NCBI GenBank assembly: GCA_001766825.1
Contig: LYOR01000003.1
Location: 62,001 to 126,000 of the forward strand
Reading direction: 5' to 3'
Origin: Candidatus Syntropharchaeum butanivorans
GTDB lineage: Archaea > Halobacteriota > Syntropharchaeia > Syntropharchaeales > Syntropharchaeaceae
Length of the DNA stretch: 64,000 nt
Positions within the stretch are counted from its first letter, which is position 1. The number at the start of each line of letters is the position of its first letter. Made by a program: the position numbers and the translations under genes. Shown here in pieces: positions 17,824 through 26,748 of the stretch. The notes below the pieces were generated by a model, which saw only the letters and a list, made by a program, of their open reading frames with translations, searched no databases and was not told where the DNA came from.

Positions 17824-18526
17824 TCCCCTCCCTCAGCGTGATGTAAAGCTCGCCGAAGAGATCATCCTGTCTCAGCCAGACCTCTCTCTTTGCCGCCAGA
17901 AAAAGGAGTGGTATGTAGGTGTCAACCACCTCTCTCACACTCATACCTGCTGTAAGATCAGAAAAGAGAATTAGACCGTTTTTAGACATCTCCTTGAGTC
18001 TATTTCTGAGTCTTGATATCTTCTCCTCGATCTCCTCTTCGTGCGGTAGATCGAGGATGATCTTCTTCATTGCATCATTCTCCTTAACCTTCCTTTCCAC
18101 CCGGCGTCTCCGGTTAATCTCGACCTTCTCTGCCTTCCTTAGCTCTGTGATAAGATCATTGAGTGTTATGGGGCGTCTCCTCCACCTTCTAAGCTTTGGA
18201 TAGATCTTAACCGTCTCCGGAGCATCTGAGTATTCATCTTCAGCAAGATCTCCGTGATCCTCCTCAGGATGATCTATCCCCTCTTCAGGACCCTTCCCCT
18301 CATTATTCTCCTCCACATCCATAAACAGGGCCTCTGACTTCATCCTGAGCAAGATCGATGCATAAAGAAGTGTGCGCGCAGATAGACGGAGATCGAGCTT
18401 TTTCATTCGCTCAAGACGTTCTAAAAACTTATCTGCAACATTTACAACATCAATCTCCCATGGATCAATCTCGCCTCTTGCTGCAAGATCCACAAGGATC
18501 TCTATCGGCTCATCCACCTCCTCCAT
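17801..18526 (-). CDS. scpA: Segregation and condensation protein A (kleisin)
   Basis: A 241-residue kleisin. The N-terminal EPIEILVDLAARGEIDPWEIDVVNVADKFL pattern and the following LSARTLLYASILLRMKSEAL helix are the SMC-neck-binding helices. A variable acidic linker (about 100-130) follows, and the C-terminal FSDLTAGMSVREVVDTYIPLLFLAAKREV winged-helix binds the SMC cap. It bridges the two SMC heads in condensin. The gene begins two bases after the preceding nucleotidyltransferase-like gene stops, which makes the three genes one transcript. Confidence 0.88.
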   Translation of the reverse strand: MEEVDEPIEILVDLAARGEIDPWEIDVVNVADKFLERLERMKKLDLRLSARTLLYASILLRMKSEALFMDVEENNEGKGPEEGIDHPEEDHGDLAEDEYSDAPETVKIYPKLRRWRRRPITLNDLITELRKAEKVEINRRRRVERKVKENDAMKKIILDLPHEEEIEEKISRLRNRLKEMSKNGLILFSDLTAGMSVREVVDTYIPLLFLAAKREVWLRQDDLFGELYITLREGIDERGRG

Positions 18527-18527
18527 A

Positions 18528-19472
18528 TCACCCCTCCCCTATCAGCGTGAGCGATCTGATCCACTCACCCTTGGCCTCTCTCGTCGTCCCAACGATGAGC
18601 CGCTTTTTCCCCTCGATCTCTTCAAGCACCCCCTTTGCCTCCATCACCTCCCCTTCCATAACCTGCCCTGCGTATGTATGGGTAAAAGAGAGAACCTCCT
18701 CAACTTCCTTATGATCAACCTTGAAGACCGCAGGGCTGTCAAAGGCATGAGATGCGTCTGTCACAACCGCTTCAATCCTGCATCGCCCCAGAACCTTCCC
18801 GCGCGCGTAGCGTGGTGGCTTCTTTCCATCATTCACATACAGAAGATCAAAGTACCTCCCCTCAACCATCCCCCGGTTTCCTTTCCGCACCTCATGAATC
18901 AGAAATTCATCAAAAGATATCTCAGGAGATCTTTTCTCATATATCTTCCTCCATAAACTCTCATCGAGCTCCGAAATCTTGCCTTCTGCCTTAGCCCGCT
19001 TTAAGATCTCGATCGCATCGAAGAAGCTCTTACCATAGACGACAAAGTCGATGTCAGATGTGGGCGTCGCAAGATCGCAGAGCCATGACCCTGTCACACC
19101 CATCTTGGAAGCTGGTATGCCCCCCTCTCTGAACGTATCAGCGATCACCTTAATTACAGGATGTGAAAGGAGAGCGTGAATCCTGACATCTGGCCTCAGG
19201 ATCTCCACTACATCAGCGATCGGGATACTGTGAGACCCTCCAAGGATATATTCAGGCTTATTCTCCCTCAAAAACTTAAACGACTCCTCAAATTCCATTT
19301 TATGAAACCGGAGCCCATCAGATCTCATTCGCTCCCCTTTTTCATCTGGAACGTAGCGAAGAAGTGCATTGATCCTCCTATCAGAGGGCATACTGTAGCT
19401 TATAACAGAGAAGATCCACCCATCCTGCGTTACAATAAAATCCCTTATCCTGATGGTACTCAATGGGGACAC
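18528..19472 (-). CDS. Predicted nucleotidyltransferase, COG1665-like
   Basis: About 315 residues. The N-terminal IRDFIVTQDGWIFSV pattern and the nucleotidyltransferase core (GVTGSWLCDLATPTSDIDFVV, with the spaced aspartates D-x-D) match an archaeal family of unknown substrate. A C-terminal beta-rich domain with conserved FDSPAVF and AHAF-like segments follows. The start is uncertain: a GTG at 19472 or TTG at 19463 fits the family, while an ATG at 19523 would overlap the divergent nadM start codon. It lies upstream of scpA/scpB with two-base spacing. Confidence 0.65.
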   Translation of the reverse strand: MSPLSTIRIRDFIVTQDGWIFSVISYSMPSDRRINALLRYVPDEKGERMRSDGLRFHKMEFEESFKFLRENKPEYILGGSHSIPIADVVEILRPDVRIHALLSHPVIKVIADTFREGGIPASKMGVTGSWLCDLATPTSDIDFVVYGKSFFDAIEILKRAKAEGKISELDESLWRKIYEKRSPEISFDEFLIHEVRKGNRGMVEGRYFDLLYVNDGKKPPRYARGKVLGRCRIEAVVTDASHAFDSPAVFKVDHKEVEEVLSFTHTYAGQVMEGEVMEAKGVLEEIEGKKRLIVGTTREAKGEWIRSLTLIGEG

Positions 19473-19521
19473 CCTTTGTGGACATACTTTTTTAGTCACA
19501 GGGTTGCTATATAGATAACGC

Positions 19522-20046
19522 ATGGTAAAGAAGATACGGGCATTATACATCGGCAGATTCCAGCCTTATCACCTCGGACACCACAGGATACTGCAGACGA
19601 TTGCAGAGGAGACAGAGGAGCTTATAGTCTGCATCGGAAGTGCTCAGATGAGTCATGACCTGAAGAATCCTTTCACAGCCGGTGAACGGGTTCTCATGGT
19701 AACATCGGCGATCAGAGAGCTTCCAGTAAAATCATACGTCATTCCAATCATGGACATTGAACGGAACGCGATCTGGGTTTCCCATCTTGTATCCCTCACA
19801 CCACCTTTTGAGGTTGTCTACTCGAATAACCCCCTTGTCAGGCGGCTCTTTACCGAGGCAGGCTTTGAGGTACGCGGTACACCGCTGTACAGGCGCGATC
19901 TCTACTCAGGTACAGAGATTCGACGCAGGATACTTGCCGGTGAGAGGTGGGAGCATCTTGTCCCAGAGGCTATCGTTGAGATCATAAGAGCGTGTGATGG
20001 AATTAGAAGGATCCAGGATCTTTCTGAACGGGATACAGGAGAGTGA
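19522..20046 (+). CDS. nadM: Nicotinamide-nucleotide adenylyltransferase, archaeal type
   Basis: A 174-residue enzyme that joins NMN or nicotinate mononucleotide with ATP in NAD synthesis. The nucleotidyltransferase motif GRFQPYHLGHH (about residues 11-21) and the ISTxxR-type motif YSGTEIRRRI (about 130-140) are both present, and the length is the usual one for archaeal NadM. Its stop codon directly abuts mfnD, so the two cofactor genes are co-transcribed. The TATA-like tatataga lies only about 13 bases upstream of the ATG and may instead serve the divergent gene. Confidence 0.93.
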   Translation: MVKKIRALYIGRFQPYHLGHHRILQTIAEETEELIVCIGSAQMSHDLKNPFTAGERVLMVTSAIRELPVKSYVIPIMDIERNAIWVSHLVSLTPPFEVVYSNNPLVRRLFTEAGFEVRGTPLYRRDLYSGTEIRRRILAGERWEHLVPEAIVEIIRACDGIRRIQDLSERDTGE

Positions 20047-20904
20047 ATGAGGGTTCTTCTTGCTGAGTACGCGGTAGGCACCTCCCTTGAAGGGGGGCTT
20101 CTCAGAGAGGGTAAGGCGATGCTTGAGACACTCGCAGTGAGCTTCAGGAAAGCTGGGTGTGAGGTTGTGACCCCAAGGCCAGGCAGATTTGAGCAGGACC
20201 TTGAACGGCTGGCTGCAGACTCAGACTATGGGCTTGTCATAGCACCGGATGAGCATCTTGCTTATTATACGAGTATAATAGAAGATAATACGGTAAATCT
20301 TGGATCTTCTCCTGATTCGGTAAAACTTTGTGCTGACAAACTCAGAACAACAGAAATTCTCAGCGAGTCTGGAATAGCAGTTGCTGATGATGCCCCTTCA
20401 ACGCGGTATGTGCTTAAACCACGATGGGGATGTGGGTCAGAGGGGATCATCGTAACGGATGATCCCTCTATCTTGCCTGAGGGCTTTATAAGAACGAGAT
20501 TGATCGAGGGAGAGCATATCAGTGTGAGCCTCCTCAGATCACCCGGTGGTATCACGCTCCCGATCACTATAAACAAGCAGATCGTCGAGATAACCCCGAG
20601 AAGAATCAAATACAGGGGTGGAGTCACGCCATACTTCACCCCAAGGGCGGATGAGATTGTCAACGCAGGCATGAGAGCGGGTGAGATTCTTGGATGTTCC
20701 GGGTATTTCGGTGTTGATATAGTCCTCGCTGATAGGCCATACATCGTTGACGTTAACCCCCGTCCAACAACCTCGATTATCGGCATAAACCAGGTGATAG
20801 ACCGTGAGATCGGAGGGCTGATACTCGATGCACGGTTAGAGAGGCTTCCAGAATCTATAAATATAATCGAAAGAGAGGTAACATACAGGCTTGATGAGCT
20901 GTAG
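20047..20904 (+). CDS. mfnD: Tyramine-L-glutamate ligase-like ATP-grasp protein
   Basis: A 285-residue ATP-grasp ligase of the COG1821/MfnD type, which makes gamma-glutamyltyramine for methanofuran. Visible features are the early LLAEYAVG segment, the VLKPRWGCGSEGI ATP-grasp glycine loop (about residue 120), EGEHISVSLL, and the metal-binding DVNPRPTTS near residue 240. Methanofuran carries the formyl group in C1 metabolism, so this gene points to a methanogen or methane/alkane-oxidising archaeon or relative. It follows nadM without a gap and precedes three small zinc ribbons. Confidence 0.82.
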   Translation: MRVLLAEYAVGTSLEGGLLREGKAMLETLAVSFRKAGCEVVTPRPGRFEQDLERLAADSDYGLVIAPDEHLAYYTSIIEDNTVNLGSSPDSVKLCADKLRTTEILSESGIAVADDAPSTRYVLKPRWGCGSEGIIVTDDPSILPEGFIRTRLIEGEHISVSLLRSPGGITLPITINKQIVEITPRRIKYRGGVTPYFTPRADEIVNAGMRAGEILGCSGYFGVDIVLADRPYIVDVNPRPTTSIIGINQVIDREIGGLILDARLERLPESINIIEREVTYRLDEL

Positions 20905-20916
20905 GAGGGGCCTGGG

Positions 20917-21096
20917 ATGAAGTGTCCAAACTGTGGATCTGAAAAGATTGTGTGTCCGAGTTGTGGAGGTGAGCTTTTACCTGGAACCAAGGCAGCTGGT
21001 TCTGTTGGGTTCAGGTGTAAGGAGTGTGGGATGGCGTGTGGGTTTGCAAGGTGTGAGGGATGCGGTAAAGATGTGATAAGCCTGAGGTGGGTTTAA
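20917..21096 (+). CDS. Small zinc-ribbon protein 1
   Basis: A 59-residue protein with eight cysteines in four CxxC pairs: CPNC, CPSC, CKEC and CEGC. It therefore probably binds two zinc ions in a double ribbon. The ATG at 20917 is preceded by GGAGGGG at an adequate distance. It is the first of three tandem paralogues that share the opening CPNCGSEKIVCP pattern. Isolated zinc ribbons like this often bind nucleic acid or act as subunits of RNA polymerase-like or modification complexes; no role can be assigned here. Confidence 0.65.
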   Translation: MKCPNCGSEKIVCPSCGGELLPGTKAAGSVGFRCKECGMACGFARCEGCGKDVISLRWV

Positions 21097-21098
21097 AG

Positions 21099-21275
21099 AT
21101 GAAGTGTCCAAACTGTGGATCTGAGAAGATTGTTTGTCCCAAGTGTGGTGGAATGCTTGTTTCTGGAACAACAGCGATGGGGTGTGTTGGGTTCAGGTGT
21201 AAGGACTGTGGGATGGCTGTACGTGGGTATGCAATATGTGGTGAGTGTGGAGCAGAGGTGCTTGGAGTGAGGTGA
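21099..21275 (+). CDS. Small zinc-ribbon protein 2
   Basis: A 58-residue paralogue of the preceding gene, with CxxC pairs CPNC, CPKC, CKDC and CGEC. The DNA at the 5' end is almost identical to that of copy 1, showing a recent tandem duplication. It starts two bases after copy 1 stops. The middle has GTTAMGCVGFRC, giving one extra cysteine compared with copy 1. Function unknown. Confidence 0.65.
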   Translation: MKCPNCGSEKIVCPKCGGMLVSGTTAMGCVGFRCKDCGMAVRGYAICGECGAEVLGVR

Positions 21276-21281
21276 AGGAGA

Positions 21282-21482
21282 ATGGAGCGTTTTAAATCCC
21301 TTAAATGCCCTTATTGTGGATCTGAAAAGATCGTGTGTCCCAAGTGTGGTGGAACCATAAAGCGAGGGCTTACCGCTATGAGGCCGCTTCTTGGGGCAAG
21401 ATGCACATCCTGCGGGATACCTCTTGTCGGTTATGCTTTATGCGGTGGGTGCGGACGAGAGGTCAAGCTTCAGGTGCTTTGA
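21282..21482 (+). CDS. Small zinc-ribbon protein 3
   Basis: A 66-residue third paralogue, with CxxC pairs CPYC, CPKC, CTSC and CGGC and a short N-terminal extension (MERFKSLK). It is more diverged than copies 1 and 2 in its central loop (GLTAMRPLLGARC). It follows copy 2 by six bases and probably ends the nadM-mfnD operon. Function unknown; the set may be a growing small-protein family in this lineage. Confidence 0.62.
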   Translation: MERFKSLKCPYCGSEKIVCPKCGGTIKRGLTAMRPLLGARCTSCGIPLVGYALCGGCGREVKLQVL

Positions 21483-21746
21483 TCTATACCCATAAGCGGA
21501 GTTTTGAGTGATCCCGGGGTGGTCTGAGTTTCTGATATATATTTCTATCTCATCTGAAGAAAGGGTAATATAATACAGGATTTATCATTCAAAATTCTTT
21601 TGTCTCTCTTTTTGTGGTCATTAGGTTTATAAGATGCACAAAGGAAGTTATACGTGAAGAAAGATGAAATGAGATTTATCTCATTCATCCTTCGGGACTA
21701 AAAAATGAAAATTAGATGGGAAATAAGATAAAGGGGGTGAGATAAG
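21483..21746. promoter_or_regulatory. AT-rich region ahead of cytochrome genes
   Basis: No gene is seen here. TATA-like tracts occur at about 21534-21544 (gatatatattt) and in the A/T-rich block at 21555-21640. A ribosome site (GGGGGTGAGATAAG) lies ahead of the ATG at 21747. If transcription starts near 21565, the leader would be about 180 bases long. Confidence 0.35.
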
Positions 21747-22454
21747 ATGAGAAGGAACACACTTGGGCTGTTAATGGTTGCAATCGTTTCAATCGGTATA
21801 TTCGCACTGCCAAGCACAGCAGCGCTCTTCTCAGGTCAGCACTCATGGTATAACCTGAGTGACTCCGGGAGCCAGGTACCCTGCGATAAGTGCCACGGTG
21901 ACATCAATGCAGAGATGATCGATGATAATAATGGTGTGCACAGGGGTCTGAATGGGTCAGCGGGTACAGACACATGCCTCTGCCACAGGGTCACAGGGAC
22001 CGGAGTTGCATCAGGTGATGGCACGGGCGCAACCGCGGGTACAACATCCCATGCTGCAGAGACGATCGCATGCATGCTCTGCCATGAAAATAACACACGG
22101 ACAGGCGGGACATATCCATTTGCAGGTGGATTCAGCACAACAGCGGTCTACCAGGGAACAGGTGCAACGACCCAGTACAACTATTCCTGGGGCAATGGCA
22201 CCGGTGGTGAGCATGCTGCACACAACGCCTTCATCAACCAGGCAATCAAGGATGACCTGATGGAGGATTCAAACGAGGCCTGTATCGCATGCCACACAAG
22301 GGTCGGTGTCAACATCTCGTGGACAAAGAACACGGTGCTTGACTTCGATGCTACAGAGAATGAGACTGGAGGCTGGACAGTTACAGACTTCCAGGCTACC
22401 GGTGACAACACGACAAACTCCTCTTACATGAACAACTGGACGAACAGCTACTGA
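21747..22454 (+). CDS. Secreted multihaem c-type cytochrome 1
   Basis: A 235-residue exported protein. The signal peptide covers about residues 1-27 (hydrophobic LLMVAIVSIGIFALP, cut near STAA). Haem motifs are CDKCH, CMLCH and CIACH, plus a fourth site reading CLCH, with only one residue between the cysteines. Many other histidines could be distal ligands. The C-terminus carries several N-glycosylation sequons (NET, NTT, NSS, NWT). The first 40 and last 60 residues are nearly identical to cytochrome 2 downstream. An extracellular or cell-surface electron-carrier role is likely; haem attachment would need the Ccm system, of which ccmA/ccmB lie at 58-59 kb. Confidence 0.82.
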   Translation: MRRNTLGLLMVAIVSIGIFALPSTAALFSGQHSWYNLSDSGSQVPCDKCHGDINAEMIDDNNGVHRGLNGSAGTDTCLCHRVTGTGVASGDGTGATAGTTSHAAETIACMLCHENNTRTGGTYPFAGGFSTTAVYQGTGATTQYNYSWGNGTGGEHAAHNAFINQAIKDDLMEDSNEACIACHTRVGVNISWTKNTVLDFDATENETGGWTVTDFQATGDNTTNSSYMNNWTNSY

Positions 22455-22457
22455 AAT

Positions 22458-22484
22458 AGGGGTTAACACCCCTTTTAATTTATT
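22458..22484 (+). terminator. Hairpin terminator after cytochrome 1
   Basis: A six-base stem AGGGGT/ACACCCCT-type (22458-22473, loop TAAC) is followed by a T-rich run. It may attenuate rather than fully block transcription into cytochrome 2. Confidence 0.55.
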
Positions 22485-22527
22485 ATTTATTGGGAAAGAT
22501 AAATTCATTAAGATTGAGGTGTTGGCC

Positions 22528-23418
22528 ATGAGATTGAGCCAGATTGAACTCCTGATGCTTGCTGTAATTGCAATCGGTATATTCGCACTGCCAAGCACAG
22601 CAGCGCTCTTCTCAGGTCAGCACTCATGGTATAACCTGAGTACAGGTGGTAATGATATTCCCTGTGAGAAATGCCATGGGGATATCGCAGCAGAGATGAA
22701 CTCACTCGTATCGGCTCACTCAGGTGAGACCGGATATGGAAGGTTTGAGTGTGATTATTGTCACAGAACTTTCAAGGTCGAGCAAGGTGACACAGATTCT
22801 TCAGATTCCAGAGATTACTACCCTGATATCAATCTGAGCCTGGAAACGCAGTATTTATATAATTATGCATCCGGGGACGGCACAGAAGCAGAGCCTGGCA
22901 AAGAAGCACATGCAGCCTCGGCCGTTGCGTGTATGTACTGCCACAGTGGGCACTCAAATTACTCACACGGATCTGGTTTTACCAATAAGTACTGCAGCTG
23001 TCATGGGCCTGACGATGGTGGCGATTCATACTACTATCATGGAGACAGATTCTACACAGGCAAATCTGATGATGATCCAGGGGAGTGCATCAAGTGTCAT
23101 GGTACAGGACCTACCATATCCATACCACCGGCAGGTGGCTTCAATTTAACAACCGATCCAGCTGATACAGGAAGCCGCGCTGCGCACAAGAAGTTTGTCC
23201 ATGATGCTATCGCCAACTCAAGGATGGAGGATGCAAACGAGGCCTGCATCGGGTGTCACACAGGGATCGGTGTCAACATCACATGGACAAAGAACACGGT
23301 GCTTGACTTCGATGCTACAGAGAATGAGACCGGATCATGGACGATTACAAACTTCCAGGCCACCGGTAGTAACACGACAAACTCCAGTTACATGAACAAC
23401 TGGACCGGGAGTTACTGA
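22528..23418 (+). CDS. Secreted multihaem c-type cytochrome 2
   Basis: A 296-residue paralogue of the preceding cytochrome, starting at the ATG with GAGGTG six bases upstream. The signal peptide is the same apart from a few residues. Haem motifs are CEKCH, CDYCH, CMYCH, CIKCH and CIGCH, plus CSCH, again a site with one intervening residue. The extra length lies in the centre, where two more haem sites occur and histidines are dense (GHSNYSHG, YYYHGDR). The C-terminal 60 residues match cytochrome 1 almost exactly at DNA level, indicating recent duplication or gene conversion. It is probably extracellular and glycosylated. Confidence 0.82.
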   Translation: MRLSQIELLMLAVIAIGIFALPSTAALFSGQHSWYNLSTGGNDIPCEKCHGDIAAEMNSLVSAHSGETGYGRFECDYCHRTFKVEQGDTDSSDSRDYYPDINLSLETQYLYNYASGDGTEAEPGKEAHAASAVACMYCHSGHSNYSHGSGFTNKYCSCHGPDDGGDSYYYHGDRFYTGKSDDDPGECIKCHGTGPTISIPPAGGFNLTTDPADTGSRAAHKKFVHDAIANSRMEDANEACIGCHTGIGVNITWTKNTVLDFDATENETGSWTITNFQATGSNTTNSSYMNNWTGSY

Positions 23419-23472
23419 TCAATAGTTAAGAGTTTCAGGGCAGAAGATAGAAGCAGGATAAGATACACGAGT

Positions 23473-23512
23473 GAAGAGGGGTTCTCATCCCCCTCACCCC
23501 CTTCTTTTTTGT
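23473..23512 (+). terminator. Hairpin terminator after cytochrome 2
   Basis: A stem formed by GAAGAGGGG and CCCCCTTC with an intervening loop is followed directly by a T6 run, just ahead of valS. Confidence 0.65.
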
Positions 23513-23600
23513 TTCTGAAATCGTTTCTCGACCTGATGCGAAATTCTTTAATATTCCGGGATTAATCTCCTCTTGGGCAAGGATAAAAAGGAGTGATTCC

Positions 23601-26195
23601 GTGCAGGAGATCGCAAAAGAGTATGATCACAGGCTGGTAGAGACAAAATGGATCGAAAGATGGGATGATAGCCTTTATTATTTCGACTGGAAGTCTGATA
23701 AACCTCCTTATATCATCGATACGCCCCCTCCTTACCCAACGGGAAGTTTTCACATAGGAAACGCGCTCAACTGGTGTTACATCGACTTCATCGCGAGGTT
23801 CAAGCGGATGCAGGGGTATAATGTGATGTTTCCCCAGGGATGGGACTGTCACGGGCTTCCAACAGAGGTCAAAGTAGAAGAGCTGCATGGAATCACGAAA
23901 AACGAGGTTGATAGAGAGGTTTTCAGAGAGCTATGTCGCAAGCTAACGTCAGAGAACATCAAGAAGATGCGGGAGACGATGAAAAGGCTTGGGCTCTCGA
24001 TTGACTGGTCAAACGAGTACATCACGATGGATCCGAGTTATTACCGGAAGACACAGGTATCATTCGTCCGCATGTATGAGAACGGACTTATTTATCGTGA
24101 TAATCACCCGGTAAACTGGTGTCCCAGATGTAAAACCGCAATAGCATTTGCAGAGGTTGAATATGAGACGAGGGAGACATCCCTCAATTACATACATTTT
24201 GAAGGAGTTGATATCGCAACTACAAGGCCTGAACTGATCCCTGCATGTGTTGCTGTTGCTGTAAACCCGGAGGATGAGAGGTTCAGGGATCTTATCGGTC
24301 TTGAGGTGGGAGTTCCACTTTTCAACTACAGAGTGCCGGTGATTGCAGATGATGAGGTCGACCCATGCTTTGGTACAGGTATCGTCATGATCTGCACGTT
24401 CGGTGATAAGCAGGATGTCAGGTGGTGGAAGGAACACGGGTTACCACTTCGCAGAGCAATAGATCGGGATGGTTTGATGACCGGGATCGCGGGTAAGTAT
24501 GCCGGTATGGAGATAGAGAGGGTGCGGGATGCAATCATCAAGGACCTCAAGGAGGAGGGCTTGATCTATAAGGAGGAGCGGATCGAGCAGAACGTTGGGG
24601 TATGCTGGCGGTGCAAAACGCCGATTGAGATACTCTCTGAGAAGCAGTGGTTCGTCAGGATCGAGCATGAAAAGGTGCTTGATGCAGCAGCGAAGATCAG
24701 GTGGCATCCTGACTACATGATGGTAAGGCTCAAGAACTGGGTTGAGTCGATGGAGTGGGACTGGTGCATATCAAGACAGCGCTTATTCGGAACCCCGATC
24801 CCTGTCTGGTACTGTAAGAGATGTGGAGAGGTGCTTGTTGCAACCGAGGATGAGCTTCCACTCGATCCAACAGTCGATGCACCAAAGAGGGCGTGTTCAT
24901 GTGGGTCCCTCGAGTTTGAAGGTGAGGAGGATGTGCTTGATACGTGGATGGATAGCTCAATCTCTGCCCTTGCTGTTGGAGGATGGTTAGAGGATGTGTT
25001 TATATATCCAACACAGCTCAGACCGCAGGGGCATGATATCATCCGGACATGGGCGTTTTACACGATCTTAAGGTCTATCGCACTCACAGGAATGATCCCA
25101 TGGGAGGAGATCGTCATAAACGGGATGGTCCTCGGCGAGGACGGGCACAAGATGAGCAAATCCCGTAACAACATCACAGCACCGGAGGAGGTGATGGGTA
25201 AGTATGGGGCTGATGCATTCAGACAGTGGGCCGCAATCGGTGGTTCAACAGGGTCTGATATCATGTTCAGGTGGAAAGATATCGTTGCAGCCTCCCGGTT
25301 TCTCCAGAAGCTATGGAGTATTCTCCGTTTCTCATTGATACACCTTGATAAGGATAAGGCCCCGTATGAGAGGCCACAAAAACTTTCAACAGTTGATAAA
25401 TGGCTCCTTGCAAGGCTCAACGAGCTTATCGAATCTGTGACAGCGGATATGCAGTCCTACAGCTTCGATGAGGCGATGAAAGAGATACGATCTTTCGCCT
25501 GGAATACCCTCGCAGACGACTACATAGAGCTTGTAAAGTCAAGACTCTACGCAGAGGATTCGAATGGGCGTGAATCTGCACTATATACGCTTTACACAAC
25601 AATGGATACACTTTCAAGGCTTATCGCACCCTTTATGCCATTCTTTGCAGAGGAGATGCATTCATACCTCAATGAGGGGAGCGTCCATGCGAGAGAGTGG
25701 CCCAGGGTTGATAGAGATCTCCTTGATGAGGAGTCAATCGAGAAGGGTGAGCTTGTCAGGAGGATCGTTGAAGCTGTGAGGAGGTATAAGTCAGAGAACA
25801 AAATCCCGCTCAACGCCCCATTAAGGAGGGTTGAGATCTACACATCCGTTGATCTTGATCTTGAGGATATAAAGGGTGCGCTTAAGAGTGAGGTTGAACT
25901 TGTTAACCCAGATACCACCCTGGAGATGAAGGCGGTTGGGATAAAGCCGAGAATGGACGTGATAGGGCCAACCTACCGGAAGGAGGCTCGCAAGGTTGCA
26001 GATGCCATCGAAAGGCTTGATCCGGAGGAGGTTGAGCGGGTTATATCAGATGGTGGAAAGGTTGAGATCGAGGTTGATGGAAAGTTGATAAGCCTTGATA
26101 GCTCCAGCTTTGAGATTGAGATGGGTTTTGAATCAAGGGGAGAGCGGGTCGATATTCTGGAAGTTTCTGGTGTGAAGATAGCCGTAATGAGATAA
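23601..26195 (+). CDS. valS: Valyl-tRNA synthetase
   Basis: A full-length 864-residue class I synthetase that charges tRNA-Val. HIGH motif variant HIGN lies at about residue 51 ([14 protein letters not shown]), the editing domain carries [16 protein letters not shown] typical of archaeal ValRS rather than IleRS, zinc-type CxxC pairs occur (CPRC, CWRC, CKRC), and KMSKS is intact (KMSKSRNN, near residue 515). GTG start with AAGGAGTGA upstream. Its 3' end is followed within about 30 bases by mobile-element debris. Confidence 0.93.
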   Translation: MQEIAKEYDHRLVETKWIERWDDSLYYFDWKSDKPPYIIDTPPPYPTGSFHIGNALNWCYIDFIARFKRMQGYNVMFPQGWDCHGLPTEVKVEELHGITKNEVDREVFRELCRKLTSENIKKMRETMKRLGLSIDWSNEYITMDPSYYRKTQVSFVRMYENGLIYRDNHPVNWCPRCKTAIAFAEVEYETRETSLNYIHFEGVDIATTRPELIPACVAVAVNPEDERFRDLIGLEVGVPLFNYRVPVIADDEVDPCFGTGIVMICTFGDKQDVRWWKEHGLPLRRAIDRDGLMTGIAGKYAGMEIERVRDAIIKDLKEEGLIYKEERIEQNVGVCWRCKTPIEILSEKQWFVRIEHEKVLDAAAKIRWHPDYMMVRLKNWVESMEWDWCISRQRLFGTPIPVWYCKRCGEVLVATEDELPLDPTVDAPKRACSCGSLEFEGEEDVLDTWMDSSISALAVGGWLEDVFIYPTQLRPQGHDIIRTWAFYTILRSIALTGMIPWEEIVINGMVLGEDGHKMSKSRNNITAPEEVMGKYGADAFRQWAAIGGSTGSDIMFRWKDIVAASRFLQKLWSILRFSLIHLDKDKAPYERPQKLSTVDKWLLARLNELIESVTADMQSYSFDEAMKEIRSFAWNTLADDYIELVKSRLYAEDSNGRESALYTLYTTMDTLSRLIAPFMPFFAEEMHSYLNEGSVHAREWPRVDRDLLDEESIEKGELVRRIVEAVRRYKSENKIPLNAPLRRVEIYTSVDLDLEDIKGALKSEVELVNPDTTLEMKAVGIKPRMDVIGPTYRKEARKVADAIERLDPEEVERVISDGGKVEIEVDGKLISLDSSSFEIEMGFESRGERVDILEVSGVKIAVMR

Positions 26196-26209
26196 CCCCT
26201 GCAAAGGGA

Positions 26210-26642
26210 GATGGGGGATCATAAGGGGGATTGCATCCCCTCTACGCAGGCTTTCTAAAGCCTTCACGCACATGTCCTGCCTTCGGCAGGACTCGTCCTA
26301 CCGCAGGTAGGACATTGAGTGTATGAGGCGCATCCGCCTCATAAGGGGGATTGCATCCCCTCTACCCCTGCGTCCGATCTTCGATCGGACTCGTCCTGCC
26401 GAAGGCAGGACATGGGTGTATGAGGCGTGCTTTACGCCTCATCCTAAAAGCTCCCCAGTCAATCAATGAATCTACCTCTGCAAGTCTGTCACCAAGACGT
26501 TTGACCTTCTCATACTCTTCATTCAATGAATAGTCAATTAGAGACTTCATATCTGTTTTATGATGAAAATGGGTCAATAGGATTTTTGATTTGTCTGTTA
26601 ATCTGATGGGGTCTGGAAGTAAGTGGGTTTTCAAAGTTCTCT
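26210..26642 (-). mobile_element. Decayed IS5-like element copy B with the longest palindrome array
   Basis: Inverse-orientation sibling of copy A. The inverted repeat (CAAAGTTCTCT) ends at 26642, and the transposase N-terminus is readable on the minus strand from about 26550 to 26443 (MKSLIDYSLNEEYEK, then LIDWGAFR). It then breaks into an array of nine hairpins: 26226-26240, 26274-26292, 26295-26313, 26323-26342, 26346-26360, 26372-26390, 26393-26411, 26420-26442, and a weak one near 26249-26262. Several modules occur twice in either orientation. The other end of the element is missing. It borders the F420/glutamate-synthase gene set. Confidence 0.8.
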
Positions 26643-26748
26643 TAGGTAGGTATGCGATTTCATTTCCCTGCACCTCCGGGATGCATTTTGTGACCCCTTA
26701 ACGAAATACTTAAAACCAGTTCATGAAAAGAGTCAAGGAGGTGATAAG

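Noticed and set aside
19472..19523. Divergent genes sharing a CATG start (19521-19524)
   Set aside because: The minus-strand ATG would add residues not seen in the family, and GTG 19472 is a better start, leaving room for a promoter.
21747..23418. Claim that the cytochromes are polymerising nanowires
   Set aside because: Number of haems and glycosylation would allow it, but no sequence feature seen here proves filament formation.
26226..26442. Repeat-dense block that resembles a CRISPR array
   Set aside because: The repeats are different short palindromes separated by 2-30 bases; there is no constant repeat plus constant-length spacer, and no cas gene is nearby.
14094..26533. Identical 60-residue frames at 14094-14276 (minus) and 26351-26533 (plus)
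   Set aside because: They are the antisense of the duplicated transposase/palindrome block and have no ribosome site or protein-like character.
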